Positions 47,409-55,651 of a stretch of DNA of 64,000 nt are shown here, one piece after another; the first letter of the stretch is position 1, and each line of letters begins with the position of its first letter. The notes below the pieces were generated by a model, which was given only the letters and a program-made list of their open reading frames with translations, was not told where the DNA came from and did no database searches. The position numbers and the translations under genes are program-made. This DNA comes from Variovorax sp. V213 (GTDB lineage: Bacteria; Pseudomonadota; Gammaproteobacteria; Burkholderiales; Burkholderiaceae_C): the NCBI RefSeq assembly GCF_041154455.1, contig NZ_AP028664.1, forward strand, positions 3,535,001-3,599,000, in the 5' to 3' direction.

Positions 47409-47486
47409 GGAATTCTCCGGACGAGGTTGGGAGTAAGAGAAAAGGTGCGGCCTGAGTCGGCAGCGAATTTAAGCGGATAAATAGGA

Positions 47487-47515
47487 TTAATATGCTGGTA
47501 AAAACCCGCTAGCAA
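47487..47515 (-). promoter_or_regulatory. Candidate sigma-70 promoter of the liv-hydrolase operon
   Basis: On the minus strand TTGCTA (47515-47510) and TATTAA (47492-47487) are separated by exactly 17 bases. They sit in an AT-rich stretch 79 bases upstream of the substrate-binding protein gene. The spacer holds a small dyad GGTaaaaACC that could bind the divergent GntR regulator. Confidence 0.55.
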
Positions 47516-47597
47516 TGGCCGTGCCAAAATCCCGTGAAGGCCCGGGCCCGATACCTGCTCCTGGGCGCCTCATCACTCCTGAAATGACCCTTTACGC

Positions 47598-48383
47598 ATG
47601 AAATCGACGCAGGACGCCATGACCATCGGGCACAACCGTGCCAAGCGGCAGAAGCTTTCCGATGTCATCGTCGAGGACGTCAAGCGCTGGATCGTTGCCG
47701 AGCGCAAGCAGCCGGGCGACCGGCTGCCGAACGAGAAGGAACTGATCGAGCTCTTCGGCTACTCGAAGAGCACGGTGCGCGAGGCGTTGAAGGCGCTCGA
47801 GGTGCGCGGACTGATCTCCATCCGCACCGGCCCCGGCGGCGGCGCCTATCTACAGCAGGTGTCGGTCGACCATGCGTCGGAGCCGCTGCGCAACTTCCTG
47901 CACTTTCATCACCTGGACGGGCACCACATCTACCAGCTGCGCAAGGTGCTGGAGCCCGAATTGGCCGTGAGCGTGGTCGGCAAGCTGACGCCCGAACATT
48001 TCGAACGGCTCGAAGCCAACGTGCGCCTTTGCACCATAGAGCCCACCAACGAAGACGAGCTGCGCAGCCAGCGCGAGGCCGAGCTCGCGTTCCACACCAT
48101 GCTGGCCGAGGCATGCCCCAACCCGGTGCTGTCCTTCATGTGCCGCTTTCTCAACGACCTGCTGCGCGACCTGGTCGTCTACAAGAAGGCGCTGGACCAT
48201 CACCACTTCGGCGAGGCCAATGTCGACTACCACACCCAGCTGCTCGACGCCTACCGCCGCGAAGACGCCGACACCGTGCGCCGCCTGATGGCCGAGCACA
48301 TGGTCGACGCCGAGGCGCACATGCACGAGATGGAGGCGCATATTGGGGCCAAGCATTTGTTGCTGCCTAGCGGGCAGCGGTGA
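47598..48383 (+). CDS. FadR/GntR-family (FCD) transcriptional regulator
   Basis: The 261-residue protein has an N-terminal winged HTH (VIVEDVKRWIVAERKQPGDRLPNEKELIELFGYSKSTVREALKALEVRGLISIRTGPGGGAYLQ). An all-helical FCD effector domain follows, with the metal-binding pattern RKVLEPELAV, FHTMLAEACPN and H-x-x-L-LDAYRREDADTVRRLMAEHM. It is divergent from the liv/hydrolase operon and probably controls it in response to a substrate or product. Confidence 0.9.
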   Translation: MKSTQDAMTIGHNRAKRQKLSDVIVEDVKRWIVAERKQPGDRLPNEKELIELFGYSKSTVREALKALEVRGLISIRTGPGGGAYLQQVSVDHASEPLRNFLHFHHLDGHHIYQLRKVLEPELAVSVVGKLTPEHFERLEANVRLCTIEPTNEDELRSQREAELAFHTMLAEACPNPVLSFMCRFLNDLLRDLVVYKKALDHHHFGEANVDYHTQLLDAYRREDADTVRRLMAEHMVDAEAHMHEMEAHIGAKHLLLPSGQR

Positions 48384-48455
48384 CCGGCCGAGTTGAGAGC
48401 AGTCCCGCTTTTTCCAGTCCCCGAGGGAGAAAGACCGAGAGGTCGCGCACAAGCT

Positions 48456-49424
48456 TTACTGGTGCGCCTTCTCCAGACACTCCTGAAACGCCAGCACCGC
48501 GCGTGACGGCTTTGGCGACCGCCGCAGCAGGCTGACGAACCGGCAAACATAGTTGAATCGCGCCGGCAGCACCGCCTTCATGAGCCCGCGCTCCTCGAAG
48601 GTCTGGGCGTAGTGGTCCGGCAAAAATCCCAGGAACCGCCCCGAAAGAATCAGCGTCGCGATCGCCTCCTGGTCGAAACCAGTGGCCTTGCGCGACAGCT
48701 TCGCGCGGTGGCTCAGTTCCATATTGGGCGAGTGATAGCCCAGGCCTGCGAAGTGATGCTCCCGCAGCCTGGCCCACGTGAGCTTCGCGTTGTTGCTGTC
48801 GAACAGCGGATGCCCCGCACCGCAATACAGCAGCATCGTCTCGTCGAACAGGTCGGCGTACACCAGGCTCTTCGAGGCACGGTGCGCCGGGATGATGCCG
48901 ATCTGGAAATTGCCCTCCAGCACGCCCTGTTCGATCGCGTTGATCGAACCCACATGCACCGCCAGGTTCACCTCGGGCGCAATCTCGGTGAAGCGCGCAA
49001 TGGCATCGCCGATGCGTGCCTTCGGATTCGTCGCCGTCTTGTCGAACAGCGCCACCTCCAGCTGCCCGCCCATGCGGTTGTGGATGTCGTCGATGCTGCC
49101 GCGAAACGCATCCACCGACGCCAGCAGCCGCAGCGTCTCGTCATACACGCGCTGGCCTTCGGCCGTGAGCGCGAAGCCCGCCCGGCCGCGCCGGCACAGC
49201 ACCAGGCCGAGCCGCGTTTCCAGGTCTTTCATGTGCCGGCTCACGGTGGAAGTGCCGATGTTCAGCTCCAGCTCGGCCGCCGCCATGCCGCCGCAGTCGA
49301 CCACGCTCTTGAACACCTTGAGCAGGCGCAGGTCCATGTCGCTGAGCTGCCCCAACACGGCGCGGTTCCGGGTGCCCGGGGCACCGTTCTGGGCATGGAT
49401 TCGGGTCTTGGCCTTTACTTGCAT
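48456..49424 (-). CDS. LysR-family transcriptional regulator
   Basis: The 322-residue protein has an HTH at about residues 30-90 (MDLRLLKVFKSVVDCGGMAAAELELNIGTSTVSRHMKDLETRLGLVLCRRGRAGFALTAEGQRVYD). It is followed by a LysR substrate-binding domain. The first ~29 residues are an extension, and translation could also start at the internal ATG of MDLRLL. It is divergent from the omega-aminotransferase gene, 108 bases apart, and likely regulates it. Confidence 0.91.
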   Translation of the reverse strand: MQVKAKTRIHAQNGAPGTRNRAVLGQLSDMDLRLLKVFKSVVDCGGMAAAELELNIGTSTVSRHMKDLETRLGLVLCRRGRAGFALTAEGQRVYDETLRLLASVDAFRGSIDDIHNRMGGQLEVALFDKTATNPKARIGDAIARFTEIAPEVNLAVHVGSINAIEQGVLEGNFQIGIIPAHRASKSLVYADLFDETMLLYCGAGHPLFDSNNAKLTWARLREHHFAGLGYHSPNMELSHRAKLSRKATGFDQEAIATLILSGRFLGFLPDHYAQTFEERGLMKAVLPARFNYVCRFVSLLRRSPKPSRAVLAFQECLEKAHQ

Positions 49425-49430
49425 GAAGTG

Positions 49431-49445
49431 TCAAGTGAACATTGA
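49431..49445. promoter_or_regulatory. TCAA-N7-TTGA dyad between LysR gene and aminotransferase gene
   Basis: TCAA (49431) and TTGA (49442-49445) flank 7 bases and extend to TGTCAA/TTGATA with one mismatch. LysR regulators bind T-x11-A dyads close to divergent promoters. The spacing here is 13, so the fit is not exact. Confidence 0.3.
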
Positions 49446-49532
49446 TATTGCGCCATTCTCCACACTGATGGCTGTGCCAACAATCTGCCTACCTCATTAC
49501 CCCTTTGGAGCCCGCCCCGAGCGGGAAGCGCC

Positions 49533-50888
49533 ATGACCCTCGCCACACCCGCCATCGAACCGACGCCCGCCCTGCGCACCGACGCCGCCTGGCTCGACGC
49601 GCACTGGATGCCCTACACCGGCAACCGCAACTTCAAGGCCGATCCGCGCATGATCGTGGAGGCCAAGGGCGCCTACTTCACCGATGGCGACGGCCGCAAG
49701 ATCTTCGACGGCCTCTCGGGCCTCTGGTGCTCGGGCCTCGGCCACGGCCGCCCCGAAATCACCGAGGCGGTGAGCCGCCAGATCGCCAAGCTCGACTACT
49801 CGCCCGCCTTCCAGTTCGGCCACCCGCTCTCGTTCGAGCTGGCCAACAAGGTCAAGGACCTGACGCCCGCGGGCCTGGACTACGTCTTCTTCACCGGCTC
49901 GGGCTCCGAGGCCGCCGACACCTCGCTCAAGATGGCGCGCGCCTACTGGCGTACCAAGGGCCTTGCCAGCAAGACGCGCCTGATCGGCCGCGAGAAGGGC
50001 TACCACGGCGTGAACTTCGGTGGCATTTCGGTGGGCGGCATTGCGGCCAACCGAAAGCTCTTCGGCCAAGGCGTGGAAGCCGACCACCTGCCGCACACGC
50101 AGATTGCAAGCAACGCCTTCACGCGCGGCATGTCGGAGAACGGCGCCGAGCTGGCCGACCGCCTGCTCGACCTGATCGCGCTGCACGATGCATCGAACAT
50201 CGCGGCCGTGATCGTGGAGCCCTTCGCTGGCTCGGCCGGCGTGGTGATTCCGCCCAAGGGGTACCTCAAGCGCCTGCGCGACATCTGCACCGCGAACAAC
50301 ATCCTGCTGATCTTCGACGAAGTCATTACCGGTTTCGGCCGCTGCGGCGCGCTCACGGGCGCGGAAGCCTTCGGCGTGACGCCCGACATCATGAACATCG
50401 CCAAGCAGGTGACCAACGGCGCGCAGCCGCTGGGCGCGGTGATTGCCAGCAAGGATATCTACGAGACCTTCATGGCGGCCGGCGGTCCCGACTACATGCT
50501 CGAGTTTCCGCACGGCTACACCTACGGCGCGCACCCGGTGGCCTGCGCCGCCGGCATCGCCGCGCTCGACGTGCTTCAGAAGGAAGACATGATCGGCCGC
50601 GTGAAAACGCTCGCTCCGCATTTCGAGAACGCGGTGCACAGCCTCAAGGGCAGCAAGCACGTGGCGGACATCCGCAACTACGGCCTGGCCGCGGGCCTGA
50701 CCATCGCCGCGCTGCCGGGCGAACCGGCGCGCCGCCCGTACGAGATCGCGATGAACTGCTGGAAGAAGGGCTTCTACGTGCGCTACGGCGGCGACACGAT
50801 CCAGCTCGCGCCGCCCTTCATCGCCGAGAAGGCCGAGATCGACCGCCTCGTCAACGCGCTGGGCGACGCGCTCGCAGAGACGGCCTGA
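49533..50888 (+). CDS. Omega-amino acid:pyruvate aminotransferase (class III)
   Basis: The 451-residue PLP enzyme of class III has YFTDGDGRKIFDGLSGLWCSGLGHG, FTGSGSEAADTSLKMARAYWRTKG and GYHGVNFGGISVGG. LLIFDEVITGFGR carries the PLP-contacting Asp, and NIAKQVTNGAQPLGAV carries the catalytic Lys. It closely resembles beta-alanine:pyruvate transaminases. Which amine donor is used is not certain. It is divergent from the LysR gene. The 66 bases after it lead to the ModE-like gene without a clear terminator. Confidence 0.92.
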   Translation: MTLATPAIEPTPALRTDAAWLDAHWMPYTGNRNFKADPRMIVEAKGAYFTDGDGRKIFDGLSGLWCSGLGHGRPEITEAVSRQIAKLDYSPAFQFGHPLSFELANKVKDLTPAGLDYVFFTGSGSEAADTSLKMARAYWRTKGLASKTRLIGREKGYHGVNFGGISVGGIAANRKLFGQGVEADHLPHTQIASNAFTRGMSENGAELADRLLDLIALHDASNIAAVIVEPFAGSAGVVIPPKGYLKRLRDICTANNILLIFDEVITGFGRCGALTGAEAFGVTPDIMNIAKQVTNGAQPLGAVIASKDIYETFMAAGGPDYMLEFPHGYTYGAHPVACAAGIAALDVLQKEDMIGRVKTLAPHFENAVHSLKGSKHVADIRNYGLAAGLTIAALPGEPARRPYEIAMNCWKKGFYVRYGGDTIQLAPPFIAEKAEIDRLVNALGDALAETA

Positions 50889-50954
50889 CGCACGGCGGGC
50901 GGGCAACGGACGGCTCTGCATAATGAGCCGGCCTCCATTTCCCCGCCAGCCCTC

Positions 50955-52061
50955 GTGCAACAGATCGACCTTTCCTACGCGATCCGGCCCCGCCGCAGCG
51001 GATCGCGGCAGATCCGCAATCCGCTGATGCAGATACTGCAGGCGGTGCGCGAGCACGGTTCCATCTCGGCCGCCGCGCGTGCGCTCGGCCTTTCCTATCG
51101 CCATGTGTGGGGCGAGCTCAAGCACTGGGAACAAGCGCTCGGCCATCCCCTGATTCAGGGCGAACAGGGACAGCGCGCACAGCTATCCGAATTCGGCGAC
51201 AAGCTGCTGTGGGCCGAGCGCCAGGCCCAGGCCCGGCTGGCGCCGCAGATCGAGGCGCTGCATGCCGAACTGGAGCGCGCCTTCGCCCTCGCCTTCGATG
51301 ACCGCACCCACGTACTGAGCCTGCAGGCGAGCCACGACGACGCGCTGGCGCTGCTGCGCACCCATGCGGCGGGCACCGCGCAACTGCACCTTGACATTCA
51401 TTTCACCGGCAGCGTCGATGCGATCCGCGCACTCAATCAGGGCCGCTGCGTGATGGCGGGCTTTCATACGCTGGAACATCCGCAGCGCGGCTCGCTGGCC
51501 CAGCGCACCTACCAGCCGCTGCTCAAGCCCGGGCAGCACAAGCTGATCGGCTTTGCGCGGCGAACGCAGGGCCTCATCGTGGCGCCGGGCAACCCGCTGC
51601 GCCTGCACTCGCTGCCAGACGTGGCACGGCTGCGGGCGCGCTACGTCAACCGGGCGATCGGCACCGGCACGCGCGTGCTGCTCGACGAACTGCTGGCGCA
51701 GGCCGGGCTCGATGGCAGCGCGCTTGCGGGCTACGAACGCTCTGAAACCTCGCATGCCGCGGTGGCGCAGGCCGTGGCGTCGGGCCAGGCCGATGCCGGG
51801 CTCGGGCTCGAATCGGCGGCCCACGCCGTGGGGTTGGGCTTCGTGCCCCTGGTGCACGAGCGCTACCACCTCGCCTGCCTCAAGTCGGCGCTCGAGCAGC
51901 CCGCGATGCAGGCGCTGTTGGCCGTGCTGCGCAGTGAGAACTGGCAGCACCTGCTGGGCACGCTGCCCGGCTACGAAACCGCGGCCAGCGGCGAGGTGCA
52001 GTCGCTGCGCGCGCTGCTGCCCTGGTGGACCTTCCCGCGCGAGAAGAAGCACAGCCGCTGA
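50955..52061 (+). CDS. ModE-type HTH regulator with periplasmic-binding-like domain
   Basis: The 368-residue protein has an N-terminal ModE/LysR-type HTH (GSRQIRNPLMQILQAVREHGSISAAARALGLSYRHVWGELKHWEQALGHPLI). A C-terminal ~250-residue domain resembles the PBP-like effector domain (LSLQASHDDALALL; GFARRTQGLIVAPGNPLRLHSLPDVARLRARYVNRAIGTGTRVLLDELLAQAGLD). Such fusions are known as molybdate- or tungstate-related regulators. The start is a GTG at 50955. With tupBCA and a Mo enzyme in the same window a metal-oxyanion role is plausible but unproven. Confidence 0.85.
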   Translation: MQQIDLSYAIRPRRSGSRQIRNPLMQILQAVREHGSISAAARALGLSYRHVWGELKHWEQALGHPLIQGEQGQRAQLSEFGDKLLWAERQAQARLAPQIEALHAELERAFALAFDDRTHVLSLQASHDDALALLRTHAAGTAQLHLDIHFTGSVDAIRALNQGRCVMAGFHTLEHPQRGSLAQRTYQPLLKPGQHKLIGFARRTQGLIVAPGNPLRLHSLPDVARLRARYVNRAIGTGTRVLLDELLAQAGLDGSALAGYERSETSHAAVAQAVASGQADAGLGLESAAHAVGLGFVPLVHERYHLACLKSALEQPAMQALLAVLRSENWQHLLGTLPGYETAASGEVQSLRALLPWWTFPREKKHSR

Positions 52062-52097
52062 AAGGGCCGTCCAGGCACTTGGGTTAAGGTTGGGCCC

Positions 52098-53537
52098 ATG
52101 ACGACAGCTGCGGTGCACAGCGACATTCCCGCCCGTCTCGACCGCCTGCCCTGGTCGCGCTGGCACTGGCGCGTGGTGATCGCACTCGGCGTGGCCTGGG
52201 TGCTCGACGGACTCGAGGTGACGCTGGTGGGCTCGATCGGCGCCGTGCTCGAACGGCCCGACACGCTGGGGCTCAGCGCCGGCCAGATCGGCTGGTCGGG
52301 TTCGATCTACATCGCGGGCGCGGTCATCGGCGCCCTGGTCTTCGGACGCCTGACCGACCGGCTCGGCCGAAAGAAACTGTTCCTCGTCACGCTGGTGGTC
52401 TACACCTTGGGCACGCTGGCCACCGCGTTCTCGCCGAACTTCGCCTTCTTCGCGTTCTGCCGCTTCGTCACGGGCCTGGGCATCGGCGGCGAATACGCAG
52501 CCATCAACTCGGCCATCGACGAACTCATTCCCGCGCGCGTGCGCGGCCGCGTCAACCTGGCGATCAACGGCAGCTTCTGGGTGGGCGCAGCGCTGGGCGC
52601 GGGGCTCAGCCTGGTGCTGCTCGATGCGCGCGTGATCGGACCCGTGTGGGGCTGGCGCGCAGGCTTCGCATTGGGTGCGGTGCTGGCCGTGGCGATCCTG
52701 CTGGTGCGGCGCGACGTGCCCGAGAGCCCGCGCTGGCTGATGGCGCACGGCCGCGCCGACGAGGCGCTGCGCATCGTCGAGAACATCGAGGCCCAGGTTC
52801 GTGCACAGCACGGCCCGCTGGCGGTGGCGCAAGGCCGCGTCGCGTACGCCGCAGAGCGCCGCCGCAGCCCGTCGATGCGCGAAGTGGCGCACGTGCTGCT
52901 GCGCCGCTACCGCGAGCGCAGCGTGGTGGCCGTGGCGTTGATGGTCTCGCAGGCTTTTTTCTACAACGCGATCTTCTTCACCTACGCGCTGGTGCTCACG
53001 CGCTTCTACGGCGTGGCTGAAGACAACGTGGCGCTCTACATCTTTCCGTTCGCGCTCGGCAATGTGCTCGGCCCGCTGCTGCTGGGCCCGCTGTTCGACA
53101 GCGTGGGCCGGCGCAAGATGATCGCGCTCACCTATGTGCTCGCCGGCGTCGGGCTCGCGCTCACCGGCTGGGCCTTCATGATGGGCTGGCTGGACGCGCG
53201 CAGCCAGGCGCTGTGCTGGTCGGCGGTGTTCTTTTTGGCCTCGGCCGCTGCGAGTTCGGCCTATCTCACGGTCAGCGAAGTCTTTCCGCTCGAGATGCGG
53301 GCCATGGCCATCGCGATCTTCTACGCCATCGGCATGGGCGCGGGCGGCTTCGCGGCCCCGGTATTGTTCGGCATCCTGATCGAAACCGGCAGCCGCGGCG
53401 CGGTGATGGTGGGCTACGCGATCGGCGCCACGCTGGTCATCGTCGCGGGATTGCTGGCCCTGCGCTATGCGGCCGATGCGGAGTGCAAGCCGCTGGAGGA
53501 AGTGGCGCCGCCGCTCTCATCAGGCGGCATTCCCTAG
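52098..53537 (+). CDS. MFS transporter, sugar/aromatic-acid type
   Basis: The 479-residue permease has 12 predicted helices. It has the family motif GRLTDRLGRKKLFLVTLVVYTLG after helix 2, PESPRWLMAHGRADEALRIVENIEAQ in the central loop, and a second loop motif DSVGRRKMIALT. Substrates in this group include aromatic acids, sugars and metabolite anions. It begins 36 bases after the ModE-like gene, so the two may be co-transcribed. Confidence 0.92.
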   Translation: MTTAAVHSDIPARLDRLPWSRWHWRVVIALGVAWVLDGLEVTLVGSIGAVLERPDTLGLSAGQIGWSGSIYIAGAVIGALVFGRLTDRLGRKKLFLVTLVVYTLGTLATAFSPNFAFFAFCRFVTGLGIGGEYAAINSAIDELIPARVRGRVNLAINGSFWVGAALGAGLSLVLLDARVIGPVWGWRAGFALGAVLAVAILLVRRDVPESPRWLMAHGRADEALRIVENIEAQVRAQHGPLAVAQGRVAYAAERRRSPSMREVAHVLLRRYRERSVVAVALMVSQAFFYNAIFFTYALVLTRFYGVAEDNVALYIFPFALGNVLGPLLLGPLFDSVGRRKMIALTYVLAGVGLALTGWAFMMGWLDARSQALCWSAVFFLASAAASSAYLTVSEVFPLEMRAMAIAIFYAIGMGAGGFAAPVLFGILIETGSRGAVMVGYAIGATLVIVAGLLALRYAADAECKPLEEVAPPLSSGGIP

Positions 53538-53554
53538 CGGGCGCCGAGGGTGAG

Positions 53555-54847
53555 TCACGGACTGCAGGTTCGAAAGCCGAAGAAGCCGTCGTCGCGGCCC
53601 GGCAGTGCAAAGCCGCGGCGCCGCGGCGAGCGCAGGCGCGCGCGGGTTGCGAACGAGGCGCCGCGCAGCACGCGCGCCCGGCCGAATGCGGGGATGGGAT
53701 CGAACTCGCTGCCCGCACTCCACGGATCGGGCCGAAAACCGGGCCAAGGCCGCAGCGTGTTGGCCGTCCACTCGTGCACGTCGGCCCAGCGAAAGCCGCG
53801 GCGTGCCGCCGTCAGCGCCGCAATCTCCCATTCGACCTCGGTCGCGATGCGCCGGCCGGCCCACCGCGCCCAGGCATCGGCCTCCCACCAGCTCAGGTGC
53901 ACCGCGCTGTGGTGGCCGGCCGCGCGCACGGTGGAGCCGAAACGGTGCTGCAGCACCGAGCCGCCCGTGCCGTGGCGCGCCGCCCCGATCTGCTCGACAT
54001 GGCGCGGCCCGCGCCGCCCCTCGATCTGCGAAGCCAGCCAGCGCCATCCTTCGGGGTGCCAGAGTTCCTCGCGGTCGTAGCCCCCTTCGTCGACGAACTC
54101 GATGTACTGGTTCCACGTGACGGGCTGGGCGTCGATCTCGAACTCGGGCACGTCGACACGGTGCACGCCGCGCTCCTGCGCAAATGCGAAGCCGCAGCCC
54201 TCGGGCAGGCCGAGCTCCCAGCGCGTGGCGGGCAGCAGCAATGGCTCGCGCGTGACGGAGGTGGGCGTCGGCTCGATGCCCAGCGGCAGCCCCAGGGTCT
54301 GCGCCATGACGATGAGCTGCTCTCCGCGCAGGTCTTCATGGAACAGCGCCAGGCGGTAGAAGTACAGCCCCGGATCGGTCTCGGCCGCATGCTCGAGCAG
54401 TTCGAGCGTGCTCTCCAGCGTCTCGAGCAGGTAGGCCTTGGTCTGGCCGAGGTCCGGCATGCCGGGTGACCACAGCTGTGCCCGCGACGCGTGGGCCGGA
54501 TTCCACCAGTCGTCGGCGTTGGGATCGATGGCGGCCAGCCGGGTCGGCCGCACCGGGCAATCGGCGCCGAAGGCCCGCTGCGTATTGCGCCCTATCCACC
54601 ATTCGGCGAACCAGCCGATGTGCCCGGCAAGCCAGACGGGCGGAACGACGCTGGCGTCGTCGGTGCGCGCCACTGCCAGCGCGGGCGAGCCCAGCGCCTG
54701 CTCGTAGAGCGACAAGAGGTGGAGCGTGTGGTTGCGCGCATCGATCAGGGCCAGCGACAGCAGTTCGCGGCCCGCCCGCTGCATGTCGGGCGAATCGATG
54801 GAGTGCGGCAAGCCCGCGGGCAGCAGGGGCGGCGACGACGAGGGCAT
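53555..54847 (-). CDS. EgtB/SenA-like DinB-FGE nonheme-iron enzyme with altered iron site
   Basis: The 430-residue protein has a DinB-like N-terminal domain (His76 in VWLAGHIGWFAEWW; His170 in LALFHEDLRGEQL) and a C-terminal FGE-sulfatase domain (EFEIDAQPVTWNQYIEF, HLSWWEADAWARWAGRRIATEVEWEIAAL, VLRGASFATRARLRSPRRRGF). In EgtB three His bind Fe(II); the second and third lie in H-x-x-x-H. Here the third position is Arg174. It may be a divergent sulfoxide/selenoneine synthase, or have lost that function. No senB or senC is nearby, so SenA cannot be claimed. Confidence 0.85.
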   Translation of the reverse strand: MPSSSPPLLPAGLPHSIDSPDMQRAGRELLSLALIDARNHTLHLLSLYEQALGSPALAVARTDDASVVPPVWLAGHIGWFAEWWIGRNTQRAFGADCPVRPTRLAAIDPNADDWWNPAHASRAQLWSPGMPDLGQTKAYLLETLESTLELLEHAAETDPGLYFYRLALFHEDLRGEQLIVMAQTLGLPLGIEPTPTSVTREPLLLPATRWELGLPEGCGFAFAQERGVHRVDVPEFEIDAQPVTWNQYIEFVDEGGYDREELWHPEGWRWLASQIEGRRGPRHVEQIGAARHGTGGSVLQHRFGSTVRAAGHHSAVHLSWWEADAWARWAGRRIATEVEWEIAALTAARRGFRWADVHEWTANTLRPWPGFRPDPWSAGSEFDPIPAFGRARVLRGASFATRARLRSPRRRGFALPGRDDGFFGFRTCSP

Positions 54848-54862
54848 GTTTCATTATCGCGA

Positions 54863-54881
54863 GCCGCGGCGTTGCCGCGGC
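54863..54881. repeat. Hairpin GCCGCGGC-GTT-GCCGCGGC
   Basis: Two copies of the self-complementary octamer GCCGCGGC, separated by GTT, form a strong hairpin between the EgtB-like gene and the TRAP small permease. It has no T-run, so it is not a terminator. Confidence 0.5.
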
Positions 54882-55041
54882 ACATCGCCCCTGCGCCTAC
54901 GGGAATACACCGCCCGGCCCTGGACGAAAACAGCTTGTTGCACCGATAAAATCGCGCGTCCGCCAAAGCCCCGACCGCCGCCCGCCGGTGGAGTCCGGGC
55001 GCTTTTGCATCCAACGCATCCATTTCCCTCTGGAGAAGAGC

Positions 55042-55638
55042 ATGAATTTCCTGCTCAGATTTTCGCGCGCGGTCGATTGGCTGAACGGCCAGATCGGCAA
55101 GTACGTGATCTGGCTCATCCTTGCGTCCACCCTCATCAGCGGCGTCAATGCCGTGGTCCGGAAGGTCTTCAACGTCAGTTCCAACGCCTATCTCGAGGTT
55201 CAGTGGTACCTGTTCGCCGCGTCTTTCCTGATCGCCGCGGGCTATACCCTCCTGAACCAGGAACACGTGAAGATCGACGTGATCCTCAGCCGCCTCTCCA
55301 AGCGCGGCCAGATCTGGGTCGACATCATCGGCTTCACCTTCTTTCTCACGCCGGTCTGCCTGGCCATCCTCTGGTATGGCATTCCATTCTTCTTGCAGGG
55401 CTTGCGCTCGGGCGAAATGTCGAACAACGCCGGCGGGCTGATCCGCTGGCCCGTCTACGCCATGATCCCGCTGGGCTTCGGGCTGCTGATGTTGCAGGGG
55501 TGGTCCGAACTCATCAAGCGCATCGCCTTCCTGCAGGGCCGCATCGACGACCCCACGCACAAGCGCGAAGAGAAAACCGCCGAAGAAGAACTGGCCGAGT
55601 CGATCCGCCGGCTTGCTGAATCCAACGCCAAAGGCTGA
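55042..55638 (+). CDS. TRAP transporter small permease (TakQ-like)
   Basis: The 198-residue protein has four helices. Sequence features are IWLILASTLISGVNAVVRKVFNVSSNAYLEVQWYLFAASFLIAAGYTLLNQEHVKIDVI and a charged C-terminal tail (EEKTAEEELAESIRRLAES). It is longer than usual DctQ. The ATG at 55042 follows CTGGAGAAG. It lies 13 bases upstream of the large permease gene. With the TakP-like protein (57571-58653) it likely forms a 2-oxoacid transporter. Confidence 0.9.
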   Translation: MNFLLRFSRAVDWLNGQIGKYVIWLILASTLISGVNAVVRKVFNVSSNAYLEVQWYLFAASFLIAAGYTLLNQEHVKIDVILSRLSKRGQIWVDIIGFTFFLTPVCLAILWYGIPFFLQGLRSGEMSNNAGGLIRWPVYAMIPLGFGLLMLQGWSELIKRIAFLQGRIDDPTHKREEKTAEEELAESIRRLAESNAKG

Positions 55639-55651
55639 GCGGTAGAACCCC

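Noticed and set aside
53555..54847. Calling the EgtB-like protein SenA (selenoneine synthase) outright
   Set aside because: No senB or senC partner is present in the window and one iron ligand of the family is replaced by Arg.
54863..54881. GCCGCGGC hairpin as a terminator for the EgtB-like or TRAP genes
   Set aside because: No T-run follows it on either strand and it lies at the 5' side of both genes.
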